Below, piece by piece: positions 1-7,817 of a stretch of DNA of 64,000 bases. The stretch's first letter is position 1. The number at the start of each line of letters is the position of its first letter. The stretch comes from Betaproteobacteria bacterium (lineage in GTDB: Bacteria > Pseudomonadota > Gammaproteobacteria > Burkholderiales > Rhodocyclaceae). The notes beneath the pieces were generated by a model. That model made no database searches and was not told the origin of the DNA. It saw only the letters and a list, made by a program, of their open reading frames with translations. The translations under genes were made by a program, and so were the position numbers. Where the stretch lies: contig JAHRYW010000007.1 of the NCBI GenBank assembly GCA_020621865.1, forward strand, positions 1 to 64,000. Reading direction: 5' to 3'.

Positions 1-5
1 GCGAG

Positions 6-66
6 ATTATGAAGAACTCCCAACTCCCCGTCAAGCAATTTCGAAAACATTTTTTTAAAATCTTTC
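6..66 (-). promoter_or_regulatory. Probable rRNA operon promoter P2 with AT-rich UP-like element
   Basis: On the minus strand a -35 TTGACG (34..29) and a -10 CATAAT (11..6) are separated by exactly 17 bases. Upstream of the -35 (about 40..66) is an A/T-rich stretch with a run of seven T, like the UP elements of rRNA promoters. It points out of the left edge of the window, so the transcript itself is not visible. It is the second of two strong promoters downstream of tyrS, a layout known for rRNA operons. The rRNA assignment is inference. Confidence 0.7.
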
Positions 67-123
67 CGCTTCACCTGACTCCCCCACTTCGCCGAAACGC
101 CCAGCACCGCAGGAGAGGGGCGC

Positions 124-151
124 ATTATATAGACTCCCCGCAGACCGTCAA
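124..151 (-). promoter_or_regulatory. Probable rRNA operon promoter P1
   Basis: Minus-strand -35 TTGACG (151..146), 16-base spacer, and perfect -10 TATAAT (129..124), followed by a GC-rich discriminator (GCGCCCC), the type associated with stringent control of stable RNA promoters. It lies about 40 bases past the tyrS stop and about 118 bases upstream of the second promoter. No protein start follows before the window edge. Confidence 0.75.
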
Positions 152-190
152 CACCCACAGGGAAATATTTTCAGCACTAACGAGCGGTCA

Positions 191-1390
191 TCAGACTACC
201 TGCACTTTGGCAAACTTTCGCTTACCCACCTGTAGAACTACCGACTCTCCAGGCGCAAAAGCCACTCCCTTATCAGACACCCTTTCCCCATTTGCCCTAA
301 CCGCTCCCTGAGCCACCATGCGCAACGCTTCAGAAGTACTCACAGTCAATCCGGCGAGTTTGAGAACATTGACTACCGACATCGCAACCCCTTCGCTTGC
401 AACTGTCAATTCAGGCATATCGTCTGGCAACACGCCTTGACGGAAACGCGCCTCGAATTCGGTTAACGCGTCTTCCGCGGCACTCCGAGAATGGAAACGC
501 TCGACGAGCTCCTGAGCCAAAAGCACCTTAATGTCTCGCGGATTTCGCCCTTCGCAAATCTCCTGCTTGAACCGCGCGATCTCTGCCAAGTCGCGGAACG
601 ACAACAAATCGTAATAGCGCCACATCAGATTGTCCGAGATTGACATGACCTTGCCGAATATCTCGCGCGGAGATTCGCTGATGCCAATATAGTTACCCAG
701 CGACTTGGACATCTTATTAATGCCATCCAACCCCTCGAGCAAGGGCATTGTCAGTACACACTGGGGCTGCTGCCCATAGTGCTTCTGCAGCTCCCGACCG
801 ACCAGCAAATTGAATTTCTGATCAGTACCGCCCAGTTCGACATCTGCACGCATTGCCACCGAATCGTAGCCTTGGCAAAGGGGGTAGAGAAACTCATGGA
901 TCGCGATAGGCAATCCACCGGCGTAGCGCTTGGAAAAATCATCGCGCTCCAGCATGCGGGCGACAGTGTGCTGGGCCGCCAATCTGATCATTCCTGCCGC
1001 CCCCAAAGCATCAAACCAGGCAGAGTTAAAACAGATTTCCGTTTTCTCCGGGTCAAGAATCTTGAAAACCTGTTCCTTGTAGGTTTTTGCATTTTCGACC
1101 ACCTGCTCACGCGACAGCGGCGGACGAGTGACATTCTTTCCGGTCGGATCACCAATCAAACCAGTAAAATCACCGATCAGGAACATGACATGATGACCAA
1201 GTTCTTGAAAATGGCGCAATTTGTTTATCAGCACCGTGTGCCCCAAGTGCAAATCCGGCGCTGTTGGATCGAAGCCCGCCTTAACACGCAAAGGCTTACC
1301 GGATTTAATGCGCTCAACCAAATCAGCTTCGATCAACAATTCATCGCAACCACGCTTGATCAACTGCAGGCTGCGCTCGACGTCTACCAT
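191..1390 (-). CDS. tyrS: Tyrosyl-tRNA synthetase
   Basis: Class I aminoacyl-tRNA synthetase that charges tRNA-Tyr in the cytoplasm. From the chosen start (MVDVERSL) the protein has 399 residues. The HIGH-type signature is HLGHT at about residues 48-52, the KMSKS signature is intact near residue 230, and an S4-type RNA-binding domain occupies the C-terminus ([17 protein letters not shown] region). An open frame extends 48 codons upstream, but that extension is not TyrS-like. The gene is transcribed towards the probable rRNA promoters at 6-151, and erpA lies upstream on the same strand behind a terminator at 1523-1544. Confidence 0.97.
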   Translation of the reverse strand: MVDVERSLQLIKRGCDELLIEADLVERIKSGKPLRVKAGFDPTAPDLHLGHTVLINKLRHFQELGHHVMFLIGDFTGLIGDPTGKNVTRPPLSREQVVENAKTYKEQVFKILDPEKTEICFNSAWFDALGAAGMIRLAAQHTVARMLERDDFSKRYAGGLPIAIHEFLYPLCQGYDSVAMRADVELGGTDQKFNLLVGRELQKHYGQQPQCVLTMPLLEGLDGINKMSKSLGNYIGISESPREIFGKVMSISDNLMWRYYDLLSFRDLAEIARFKQEICEGRNPRDIKVLLAQELVERFHSRSAAEDALTEFEARFRQGVLPDDMPELTVASEGVAMSVVNVLKLAGLTVSTSEALRMVAQGAVRANGERVSDKGVAFAPGESVVLQVGKRKFAKVQVV

Positions 1391-1522
1391 ATGGCACTCC
1401 CGACCCAAAGCCAATGGCGCATTGACGCCAAGTGACTCATTCAATGGAAAAGATCGGCATTTTAGCGCATTACTTATTTTCAGAGAGTCGCCGAATTGTC
1501 GACTGAATTCCCCCAAAAAGAA

Positions 1523-1544
1523 AAAGGCGGCCAATGCCGCCTTT
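1523..1544 (-). terminator. Intrinsic terminator after erpA
   Basis: Perfect 9-bp stem AAAGGCGGC/GCCGCCTTT with loop CAAT, followed on the minus strand by TTTTT. It sits 22 bases past the erpA stop and separates erpA from tyrS. Confidence 0.85.
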
Positions 1545-1566
1545 CATTTACATCGACCATCCACTC

Positions 1567-1917
1567 TCAGGCAGAGAACGAAGATCCACACCCGCAGGTG
1601 GAAGTGGCATTCGGGTTGCGAATGACAAACTGCGACCCTTCCAAGCCCTCTGAGTAGTCGATTTCAGCACCGACCAGATATTGATAGCTCATCGGGTCGA
1701 TCAATAACGTGACACCATTTTTCTCCATGGTCGTGTCGTCCTCATTGACCTCCTCGTCAAAGGTAAAGCCGTACTGGAAACCCGAGCAGCCACCGCCAGT
1801 GACAAATACGCGCAATTTCAACCCCGGATTACCCTCTTCCTCGATCAATTCCTTGACCTTGCCTGCGGCACTGTCGGTAAACACAAGAGGTGCGGCCATT
1901 TCGGTAACTGCGTTCAT
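1567..1917 (-). CDS. erpA: Iron-sulfur cluster insertion protein ErpA
   Basis: A-type carrier that delivers [4Fe-4S] or [2Fe-2S] clusters to apo-enzymes. The 116-residue product has the family's usual length and three conserved cluster cysteines: C44 in GGGCSGF, and C108 and C110 in the C-terminal TCGCGSSF. The N-terminal [18 protein letters not shown] is typical of betaproteobacterial ErpA rather than IscA. It has its own promoter (1948-1976) overlapping the end of the upstream bactofilin gene, and its own terminator, so it can be expressed separately from the argC cluster. IscA is the only real alternative. Confidence 0.93.
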   Translation of the reverse strand: MNAVTEMAAPLVFTDSAAGKVKELIEEEGNPGLKLRVFVTGGGCSGFQYGFTFDEEVNEDDTTMEKNGVTLLIDPMSYQYLVGAEIDYSEGLEGSQFVIRNPNATSTCGCGSSFSA

Positions 1918-1947
1918 GAGGAAAACTCCTGAGAAAATTCGTGCGAG

Positions 1948-1976
1948 ATTATGCGAGCCAAGGCAATCGCGGTCAA
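1948..1976 (-). promoter_or_regulatory. erpA promoter
   Basis: Minus-strand -35 TTGACC (1976..1971), 17-base spacer, -10 CATAAT (1953..1948). The predicted start of transcription is about 25 bases upstream of the erpA ATG, whose Shine-Dalgarno is AGGAG. The -35 begins just beyond the bactofilin stop codon. Confidence 0.7.
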
Positions 1977-1981
1977 TCGGT

Positions 1982-2383
1982 TTAGGCCGACGGTGGAGAT
2001 TTTAGTTCCACTGATTTTCCGGCGGAATGCAGAAGGCGCCCGTCGATCACTGCCCCTTGATGCATTTCTATTGATGCATACTCGACATCTCCAACGATGC
2101 GTGCCTTTGGTTGCATTTCCAGCGTCTCGGTAACCGAGACCGGCCCGACAACCGTGCCGTTCGTCACAAGATGTGCAACCATCACCCCGCCCTCGATACG
2201 GGCATGCTCGCTCAACACCAGCGTAGAGGACGACGCCCCGTCTGCGGCCTGAACACTTCCTTTCACCTCGCCGTCAATTCTCAAGCCTCCAGTGAAATGA
2301 AGACTTCCCTCAACCCGAGTGCCGGCACCAATCAAGCTATCAATACGCCCTTGAGGCTTGTTTTCGCTCTTTTTTCCAAACAT
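1982..2383 (-). CDS. Bactofilin (polymer-forming cytoskeletal protein)
   Basis: 133 residues. Bactofilins assemble without nucleotide into membrane-associated filaments that scaffold cell-wall enzymes. After a short basic N-terminus ([18 protein letters not shown]) comes the repetitive beta-helix core: [20 protein letters not shown], then further strands ending in [10 protein letters not shown]. The glycine-rich period of about 17-20 residues is typical of the family. The short Pro/Ser-containing C-terminal tail is also usual. It lies 9 bases after an uncharacterised coiled-coil membrane protein, and the pair probably works together at the envelope (inference from context). Confidence 0.9.
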   Translation of the reverse strand: MFGKKSENKPQGRIDSLIGAGTRVEGSLHFTGGLRIDGEVKGSVQAADGASSSTLVLSEHARIEGGVMVAHLVTNGTVVGPVSVTETLEMQPKARIVGDVEYASIEMHQGAVIDGRLLHSAGKSVELKSPPSA

Positions 2384-2392
2384 CGAACACTC

Positions 2393-3127
2393 CTAAAGTT
2401 GAGCCAATTGCCTAGATTTGAGAGTATCACCCTGCAAAATACGAGCTTCAACCCCTTGCAACACAGCCCCTGGCGGCAATTCAAAACCCCCTTCACGACG
2501 CTGGAAGTGTTTGATCTGCAACAGGTAATTGCCGGCAGCCTCCGACTTCCCAGGCAACTGCAACTGCGATGCACGGCCAGCACTGGCATAGCTGATCACC
2601 ATCTCCAGTCGGCCTTTGAAATCGGGAGATTGCTTGTCAGACTGAAAGGCGATGAGCAACCGATATCGATAGCGAGTCGGAGACTCTTTAAAAACCCTGA
2701 AATTCTCGACCCGAACTGAGGCCCCTTCGCCGGCAACCGGAATAAGGCGTTCGAAAAGAAGCATGTCCTCCTTGAGCCCCGCATTCTCTGCCTCAAGACT
2801 CTGAATCCTGCCGAGCAGCTGTTGTTGCGCCGCCCTTTCGATACTAACTGCATTTTTGCCAGTACCTGCAGCCGACCGCAGCAACTGCAATTCTTCGCCC
2901 TGGGCTTGCAACTCCTGACGCAGATGATCAACTTCGGCGCCCAACACTCCTGCCTCATTTCGCTGCGCCATCAACCAGCCGGCCGTCGCCAACAACAGCG
3001 CCAGCAGCACCAGTGGCGCGGCGATCCACTGCCACGGCAAATGGCTGCGCACCACGACTCGCGGCGCCGAAATTCCAAACCGGCGCCGGAATCGCTTCAA
3101 TTTCAGGGTAACAGCGGGAGTTGGCAT
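2393..3127 (-). CDS. Coiled-coil inner-membrane protein, DUF6776-like
   Basis: 244 residues with no enzymatic motif. A basic N-terminus (about 1-30) is followed by one membrane segment (about 32-53, [20 protein letters not shown]), then a Glu/Gln/Leu-rich coiled coil (about 60-125), then a C-terminal beta-rich domain presumably in the periplasm. This architecture matches proteobacterial proteins often found next to bactofilins. The start codon lies inside the 3' end of argC (25-base overlap), so the two are translated from one message. Function is not known; a bactofilin-linked envelope role is inference. Confidence 0.75.
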   Translation of the reverse strand: MPTPAVTLKLKRFRRRFGISAPRVVVRSHLPWQWIAAPLVLLALLLATAGWLMAQRNEAGVLGAEVDHLRQELQAQGEELQLLRSAAGTGKNAVSIERAAQQQLLGRIQSLEAENAGLKEDMLLFERLIPVAGEGASVRVENFRVFKESPTRYRYRLLIAFQSDKQSPDFKGRLEMVISYASAGRASQLQLPGKSEAAGNYLLQIKHFQRREGGFELPPGAVLQGVEARILQGDTLKSRQLAQL

Positions 3128-4131
3128 AGGCCGAGTGTTTCATCGAGCCCAAACATCAGGTTCATGTTTTGGACAGCCTGACCCGCCGCCCCCTTAACCA
3201 GATTGTCGATGACCGACAGGACCACCAGTGTATCGCCGCCTTGCGGGCGATGTACGGCAATTCGGCAGGTATTTGCCGAGCGGACCGAACGAGTCTCCGG
3301 ATGCGACTTCGCCGGCAACACATCGACGAAGGCCTCGTTGGCGTACACCTTTTCGAACAAAGCCTGAAAATCTGCTTCCTCCCGGATTTTGGCGTAGAGC
3401 GTCGCGTGGATACCGCGAATTATCGGCGTCAAATGCGGCACAAAGGTCAATCCGACCGAGGCACCTGCCATACTCGCCAACCCCTGGCGAATCTCCGGCA
3501 AATGCCGATGCCCAGAAACACCATATGCCTTGAAATTGTCTGAAGCCTCGGAAAACAGGATATGCGTTTCCGCCTTACGGCCAGCACCAGAGACGCCAGA
3601 TTTGGCGTCGGCAATCAATGATCCGCAATCGACCAAGCCAGCACTCACCAGCGGCTTAAAGCCCAACTGCACTGCGGTTGGGTAGCAACCGGGATTGGCG
3701 ATCAGCCTTGCCGAGCGGATCTGCTCGCGATTGACTTCCGGCAGACCATATACCGCTTTTTCAACCCAATCCGGACAGGCATGGGTCATGCCGTACCAAT
3801 TCTCCCACTCGGCAATGTCCTTGATCCGAAAATCGGCAGCCAGGTCGATTACCCGCACGCCCGCATCCAGCAAGGCTGGCGCCTGCTGCATCGCGATGCC
3901 GTTCGGGGTCGCAAAGAAAACGACATCGCAGGCGGCCAGATTGGCCTTGGCCGGATCCTCGAACTTCAGGCTAACTCGGCCACGTAGGCTCGGAAACATT
4001 TCAGCAACCGGCAACCCAGCATCACCTCGCGACGTAATTGCCACGATATTTGCCTGCGGATGCATAGCCAGCAAACGCAGAAGCTCCACACCGGTGTATC
4101 CGGTACCACCCACAATGCCAATCTTAATCAT
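3103..4131 (-). CDS. argC: N-acetyl-gamma-glutamyl-phosphate reductase
   Basis: NADPH-dependent reduction of N-acetyl-glutamyl phosphate, third step of arginine synthesis. 342 residues from the start [14 protein letters not shown], which contains the nucleotide-binding glycine loop (about 7-14). The catalytic cysteine is C149 in [10 protein letters not shown] 14-codon upstream extension is rejected because the protein family begins at this ATG, which is preceded by a GGGAGAG ribosome site. argB, the preceding enzyme of the pathway, is in this window at 21035 but not in the same operon. The 3' end overlaps the next gene by 25 bases. Confidence 0.96.
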   Translation of the reverse strand: MIKIGIVGGTGYTGVELLRLLAMHPQANIVAITSRGDAGLPVAEMFPSLRGRVSLKFEDPAKANLAACDVVFFATPNGIAMQQAPALLDAGVRVIDLAADFRIKDIAEWENWYGMTHACPDWVEKAVYGLPEVNREQIRSARLIANPGCYPTAVQLGFKPLVSAGLVDCGSLIADAKSGVSGAGRKAETHILFSEASDNFKAYGVSGHRHLPEIRQGLASMAGASVGLTFVPHLTPIIRGIHATLYAKIREEADFQALFEKVYANEAFVDVLPAKSHPETRSVRSANTCRIAVHRPQGGDTLVVLSVIDNLVKGAAGQAVQNMNLMFGLDETLGLCQLPLLP

Positions 4132-4180
4132 GAAATCTCTCCCAAAGGAGGGCGCATGATACCGCGCGCCCAAAAAACAA

Positions 4181-4204
4181 AAAAGCCGCCAAACGGCGGC
4201 TTTT
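4181..4204 (-). terminator. Terminator after rplM-rpsI
   Basis: Perfect stem AAAAGCCGCC/GGCGGCTTTT with a four-base loop, 17 bases past the rpsI stop. T runs flank it on both strands, so it could stop transcription in either direction. Confidence 0.85.
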
Positions 4205-4220
4205 TTGCATCCAAGGCAAA

Positions 4221-4613
4221 TTAACGCTTGGAGAATTGCTTGCGGCGACGGGCTTTGTGGAAGCCGACCTTCTTACGTTCGACTTCACGAGCATCGCGGG
4301 TAACGAAACCAGCCTTCGACAGTGCCGGCTTCAGAGCGGCATCGTATTCGATCAGGGCGCGGGTGATACCGTGGCGAACAGCACCGGCCTGGCCGGATTC
4401 ACCACCACCGATAACGTTAACCTTTATATCGAAACCCGTCAGTTGCTCCACCAGCTCCAGCGGCTGACGCACAATCATGCGGCCGGTTTCGCGAGAGAAG
4501 AACTGATCGACCGGCTTGCCATTCACAACGATGGCACCGGAACCACGCTTCATGAAAACACGGGCAACGGCGCTCTTGCGACGACCGGTACCGTAGAAAT
4601 AACTTTCAGCCAT
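4221..4613 (-). CDS. rpsI: 30S ribosomal protein S9
   Basis: Component of the small ribosomal subunit head whose C-terminal tail reaches the P-site tRNA. 130 residues, the family's normal length. It starts with [16 protein letters not shown], contains [19 protein letters not shown], and ends in the basic tail [18 protein letters not shown]. It follows rplM by 9 bases in the conserved rplM-rpsI operon, ended by a terminator at 4181-4204. Confidence 0.99.
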   Translation of the reverse strand: MAESYFYGTGRRKSAVARVFMKRGSGAIVVNGKPVDQFFSRETGRMIVRQPLELVEQLTGFDIKVNVIGGGESGQAGAVRHGITRALIEYDAALKPALSKAGFVTRDAREVERKKVGFHKARRRKQFSKR

Positions 4614-4622
4614 GATGACCCC

Positions 4623-5051
4623 TTAGATTTCCAGAGCCTTCGGCTGCTGGGCAGTGTGCGGATGCTGTTCACCGGCGTAGCACTTCAGCTTCTTCAGCAT
4701 GGCGTAGCCCAGCGGACCCTTCGGCAGCATACCCTTGACGGCGGTTTCCAGGGCGCGACCCGGGAAACGCTGCTGCATCTTCTTGAAGTTGGTTTCGTAG
4801 ATACCGCCCGGATAACCGGAGTGGCGGAAGTACTTCTTGTCTTCGGCCTTATTACCGGTCACGGTCAGCTTTTCCACATTGGTGACGACGATGAAATCGC
4901 CAGTATCAACGTGCGGCGTATAGATGGCCTTGTGCTTGCCGCGAAGGCGACGAGCGATTTCGGTAGCGAGGCGGCCGAGCACCTTGTCTGTGGCGTCTAC
5001 CACAAACCACTCGCGCTTCACCTCATGTGGCTTGGCGGAAAACGTTTTCAT
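4623..5051 (-). CDS. rplM: 50S ribosomal protein L13
   Basis: Early-assembly protein of the large subunit. 142 residues, standard length. It has the typical start [20 protein letters not shown], the conserved [16 protein letters not shown] segment, and the C-terminal [18 protein letters not shown]. It is the first gene of rplM-rpsI. A good sigma-70 promoter lies about 50 bases upstream (5102-5131). Confidence 0.99.
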   Translation of the reverse strand: MKTFSAKPHEVKREWFVVDATDKVLGRLATEIARRLRGKHKAIYTPHVDTGDFIVVTNVEKLTVTGNKAEDKKYFRHSGYPGGIYETNFKKMQQRFPGRALETAVKGMLPKGPLGYAMLKKLKCYAGEQHPHTAQQPKALEI

Positions 5052-5101
5052 ATAAGTGTGCCGTCCTGAAAAATTTGGGCGCAGATTGGAGAAAGGCGCG
5101 G

Positions 5102-5131
5102 ATTCTAGTCGACTGTTCCGGCAGCTGTCAA
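5102..5131 (-). promoter_or_regulatory. rplM-rpsI promoter
   Basis: Minus-strand -35 TTGACA (5131..5126), 18-base spacer, -10 TAGAAT (5107..5102). Transcription would begin about 45 bases upstream of the rplM ATG. Confidence 0.75.
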
Positions 5132-5160
5132 TGCTTTATCAAGCAACCCGGTAAATGGAC

Positions 5161-5271
5161 AAAAAAAACGCGGCTCGCTGAGCCGCGTTAAATCCACACC
5201 AAAGGAGGAGGGTGGAGGAGACAAATCTGAACCGAAGAACTCATCGCTAATAAGTCACTGCAGTTCGTACG
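5161..5271 (-). ncRNA. Candidate small RNA with CCUCC-rich anti-Shine-Dalgarno segment
   Basis: A stand-alone minus-strand transcription unit lies in the gap between rplM and the OsmC-like gene. Promoter elements at 5278-5306 predict a start near 5271. A strong terminator at 5167-5189 with eight T predicts an end near 5161, giving about 110 nt. Just before the terminator the RNA would carry CUCCUCCACCCUCCUCC, complementary to ribosome-binding sites, and an upstream GAACU/AGUUC pairing is possible. CCUCCUCCC-motif RNAs of this general kind are known in proteobacteria (the cuckoo RNA group). Membership here is inference. An 18-codon ORF (5188-5244) lies inside but has no ribosome-binding site. 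Confidence 0.55.
5167..5189 (-). terminator. Intrinsic terminator of the candidate small RNA
   Basis: Perfect 10-bp stem AACGCGGCTC/GAGCCGCGTT with a three-base loop, followed on the minus strand by a run of eight T overlapping the stem edge. No annotated minus-strand gene ends here, which is what draws attention to an RNA upstream of it. Confidence 0.85.
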
Positions 5272-5277
5272 CTTCGC

Positions 5278-5306
5278 ATTGTGCACGAAGTAAATCACCT
5301 TCGCAA
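5278..5306 (-). promoter_or_regulatory. Promoter of the candidate small RNA
   Basis: Minus-strand -35 TTGCGA (5306..5301), 17-base spacer, -10 CACAAT (5283..5278). The upstream region (about 5320-5430) is strongly A/T-rich compared with the rest of the window, which would suit an active promoter. Confidence 0.5.
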
Positions 5307-5553
5307 GAGATATTTGTGCGCCGCACCATTAACAAGCAAATCAATACATAAACGATATCTATTACTTTTATACAACTGATTTATTGTGAAAATTTTGTTT
5401 TTTATGAAACTGATTAACGATAAATTAAACCAGCAATACCCACTCAATTAAAATGGGCATCGGGCAGAAATTGGTGCACTGCAACAGCGCCGGCATGAGC
5501 AGCCACACCCTACCGATATCCGCTAGAATTCGCGCTCTAGCAAGGAGATCAGC

Positions 5554-5982
5554 ATGGAATGCACCGTAAGATGGATGGGGGACGACGCCGGCATGTCGTT
5601 TGTCGCGGAGACTGGCAGTGGCCACGCGGTGGTCATGGATGGAGCCCCTGAGGCCGGCGGCCGCAACATAGGCCTACGCCCGATGGAGATGGTTCTGGCC
5701 GGGACCGGCGGCTGCTCCGCCTTCGACGTGGTTCTGATTCTTAAAAAAGGGCGCCATCAGGTTAGTGCCTGCGACGTCAGCCTGAAGGCCGAGCGCGCCG
5801 ACAGCGACCCCAAGGTGTTTACGAGCATCCATTTTCATTATCGCGTCAAAGGCAAGCAACTCAAGCCGGATGCCGTGGCGCGCGCCATCGAACTGTCGAA
5901 AGACAAGTACTGCTCGGCCTCGATCATGATCGGCAAGACTGCCGAAATCACCTACGATTTCGAGATCATCGAGGAAACTTGA
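5554..5982 (+). CDS. OsmC/YhfA-family protein
   Basis: 142 residues. OsmC-fold proteins are small dimeric thiol peroxidases acting on organic hydroperoxides, or related proteins of unknown substrate. The two family cysteines are present: one in GTGGCSAFDV (about residue 52) on the central helix, and one in DKYCSASIM (about 117). The N-terminal strand MECTVRWMGDDAGMSF resembles the YhfA branch, whose substrate is not established. The ribosome site AAGGAG lies 8 bases before the ATG. It is convergent with coq7, with only 18 bases between the stops. Confidence 0.85.
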   Translation: MECTVRWMGDDAGMSFVAETGSGHAVVMDGAPEAGGRNIGLRPMEMVLAGTGGCSAFDVVLILKKGRHQVSACDVSLKAERADSDPKVFTSIHFHYRVKGKQLKPDAVARAIELSKDKYCSASIMIGKTAEITYDFEIIEET

Positions 5983-6000
5983 TTCCGGGAAAACGCCGGA

Positions 6001-6624
6001 TCAGAGGCGATAGGCCGTGCCGGTCATGACCTTCGCCATCAGCTTCATGGCCGCCTTCGCCGCCCCCGGCAATTCGGCCGCCCCGTAGCGCACAGCTGTC
6101 TCGGCGTGCTGGATTTCATCCAGGCGCATCTGGTCAACGATAGCCCTTGACCGCAGGTCACCTTCTGGAAGACTGAGCAAATGACCGTCGAGATGGGCCT
6201 CGACCTGACGCTCCGTTTCCGCCAGGAAGCCAAGATTCCACTTGTCTCCCAGCGCTCCAGCCACCAGGCCGAGCGTTAGCGAACCTGCATACCACAGCGG
6301 GTTCAGCAAACTCTTGCGTCCGCCGAGTTCTGCGATGCGCCGCTCGGTCCACGCAAGATGTTCAGTCTCTTCGTCCGCCGCACCGCGCAGCGCCTCCCTG
6401 ACAGCCGGGTCGCGGGAAGTCAAAGCCTGCCCTTGATACAGGGCCTGCGCACAGATTTCACCGCAATGATTAACGCGCATCAGGCCCACTACATGGCGCC
6501 GCTGATCGGCATCCAAACCCGCCTCCGGCTGCGTATCGCCGGGAACCGGCCGAACGCTGCGCGCCGAAGCGAATACCGTGCGTAGCGCACGGTCGAATTC
6601 GATGATTAATTTGTCCGGAGTCAT
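6001..6624 (-). CDS. coq7: Coq7-type 2-polyprenyl-3-methyl-6-methoxy-1,4-benzoquinone monooxygenase
   Basis: Di-iron hydroxylase of the last hydroxylation in ubiquinone synthesis, replacing UbiF in many betaproteobacteria. 207 residues. Carboxylate/His ligands are visible in the ferritin-like bundle: [17 protein letters not shown], and the late pair EIQHAE. The start at 6624 is chosen because its ATG overlaps the upstream TGA (ATGA), indicating translational coupling to the CNP1-like gene; a start four codons earlier is possible. It is the last gene of the rppH-CNP1-coq7 unit. Confidence 0.93.
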   Translation of the reverse strand: MTPDKLIIEFDRALRTVFASARSVRPVPGDTQPEAGLDADQRRHVVGLMRVNHCGEICAQALYQGQALTSRDPAVREALRGAADEETEHLAWTERRIAELGGRKSLLNPLWYAGSLTLGLVAGALGDKWNLGFLAETERQVEAHLDGHLLSLPEGDLRSRAIVDQMRLDEIQHAETAVRYGAAELPGAAKAAMKLMAKVMTGTAYRL

Positions 6625-7151
6625 GGCTTTAACCATTGCAGGGTATCGCGATGGCCACCGCGCACAAGCGCAGCTCTCGCCTCGTCAGCATTGCGGACGA
6701 TGACGCCGACGGGGCAGAAATAGTCGAGGAAGAGCGCGGCGTGGTGCCGGTTGGCATACGCCTCCTGGATGCGCACCCACTCGTTCTTGCGCGTCTTCGC
6801 CCATGTTCCGTCCAGACGACCGGAAGCGTAAATCCGCCGCTCCCTGGCCTCACAGCGCATGCCTTCGAAGGTGACATTGCGCCCCCCTTCTGCCGACATG
6901 ACGACCAGGACGTAGCGCACCACACCGTCGCCGCCGACGCTAAGAGTCGAGCCATCAATAAAGAAACGATTGCTGGTGGCTGCGCTGACGTAGAACGGGA
7001 GCAAATTCTCCTGCCTGGGCGGCGCCGGGAGTTGAACTTCAACTTCCTGCCACTTCTTGTTCTCGTAGTCTTCTTCAAAGTCTGCCCATAGCGGCGACGC
7101 CAACCCCAAGGCGATCAGCAGAAAAAGCGCCGAATCACGCAACATCCGCAT
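6621..7151 (-). CDS. CNP1-like family secreted protein
   Basis: About 176 residues. A signal peptide is evident ([23 protein letters not shown], cleavage expected near ADFEED), so the mature protein is probably periplasmic. The rest matches the CNP1-like family, named from a Neisseria/Cnp1 protein of unknown activity: [20 protein letters not shown], then an Arg/Trp-rich middle and a C-terminal DYFCPVG. I chose the ATG at 7151, five bases after GAGGAG; a GTG two codons earlier overlaps the rppH stop. Biochemical role unknown. Confidence 0.8.
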   Translation of the reverse strand: MRMLRDSALFLLIALGLASPLWADFEEDYENKKWQEVEVQLPAPPRQENLLPFYVSAATSNRFFIDGSTLSVGGDGVVRYVLVVMSAEGGRNVTFEGMRCEARERRIYASGRLDGTWAKTRKNEWVRIQEAYANRHHAALFLDYFCPVGVIVRNADEARAALVRGGHRDTLQWLKP

Positions 7152-7153
7152 GC

Positions 7154-7702
7154 TCACTCCTCGTCTTGGGTCGCGTTTGGTGCCGGCACCGAAGGCTCAG
7201 ACGCGTCTTTCCTCTGTCGCGCTCCCTTGCGGTCAAAATCAAGGAAACGCACCAGTTCATTGAGCGCCTGCTCGTAGACAGTCCGCTTGAACTCGATCAC
7301 CGCGTCGAGCGGCACCCAGTAGTCGTTCCAGCGCCAGGCATCGAATTCCGGCTTGTTGGTCGCACGCAGGCTGACGTCGCTATCCCGGCCGACCAATCGC
7401 AGCAGGAACCAGATCTGCTTCTGGCCTTTGTAGGAACCACGCCATTCGCGCTTGATCCAGTGTGTCGGCACTTCGTAACGTAACCAGCCCTTGGTCCGAC
7501 CGAGGATGCGCACATGCTCGGGCAGCAGCCCGACCTCTTCGTACAGTTCGCGAAACATGGCTTCTTCGGGCGTTTCGCCTCGCTTGATGCCACCTTGCGG
7601 AAACTGCCAGGAATGCTCCCGTATGCGCTTGCCCCAGAAAACCTCGTTTCTGGCGTTACAAAGAATGATGCCGACGTTCGGGCGATAGCCTTCACGATCG
7701 AG
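7154..7702 (-). CDS. rppH: RNA pyrophosphohydrolase
   Basis: Removes pyrophosphate from the 5' end of mRNAs to trigger decay by RNase E. 182 residues. The complete Nudix box runs from G38 to L60 ([12 protein letters not shown] then REL-EEVGL). The N-terminus [17 protein letters not shown] is characteristic of RppH/NudH. An upstream extension of 21 codons is not conserved-looking; the chosen ATG follows AGGA. The C-terminal tail is charged and Pro/Ala-rich. First gene of the unit with the CNP1-like protein and coq7, and divergent from proS. Confidence 0.95.
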   Translation of the reverse strand, partial: LDREGYRPNVGIILCNARNEVFWGKRIREHSWQFPQGGIKRGETPEEAMFRELYEEVGLLPEHVRILGRTKGWLRYEVPTHWIKREWRGSYKGQKQIWFLLRLVGRDSDVSLRATNKPEFDAWRWNDYWVPLDAVIEFKRTVYEQALNELVRFLDFDRKGARQRKDASEPSVPAPNATQDEE

Positions 7703-7817
7703 CATAAAAATCCTGCAAAAATTAATAGTTACCCCGATTCTTTCACAAAGGGCGTTCACATGCAAAGAAGCGGGACCGTGTAAAATCGAGGTTTCGCAAC
7801 GAATTCAAGAGCATCCC

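Noticed and set aside
5425..5625. A 66-codon minus-strand frame upstream of the OsmC-like gene
   Set aside because: It overlaps the OsmC-like start on the other strand, has no ribosome site and no family character.
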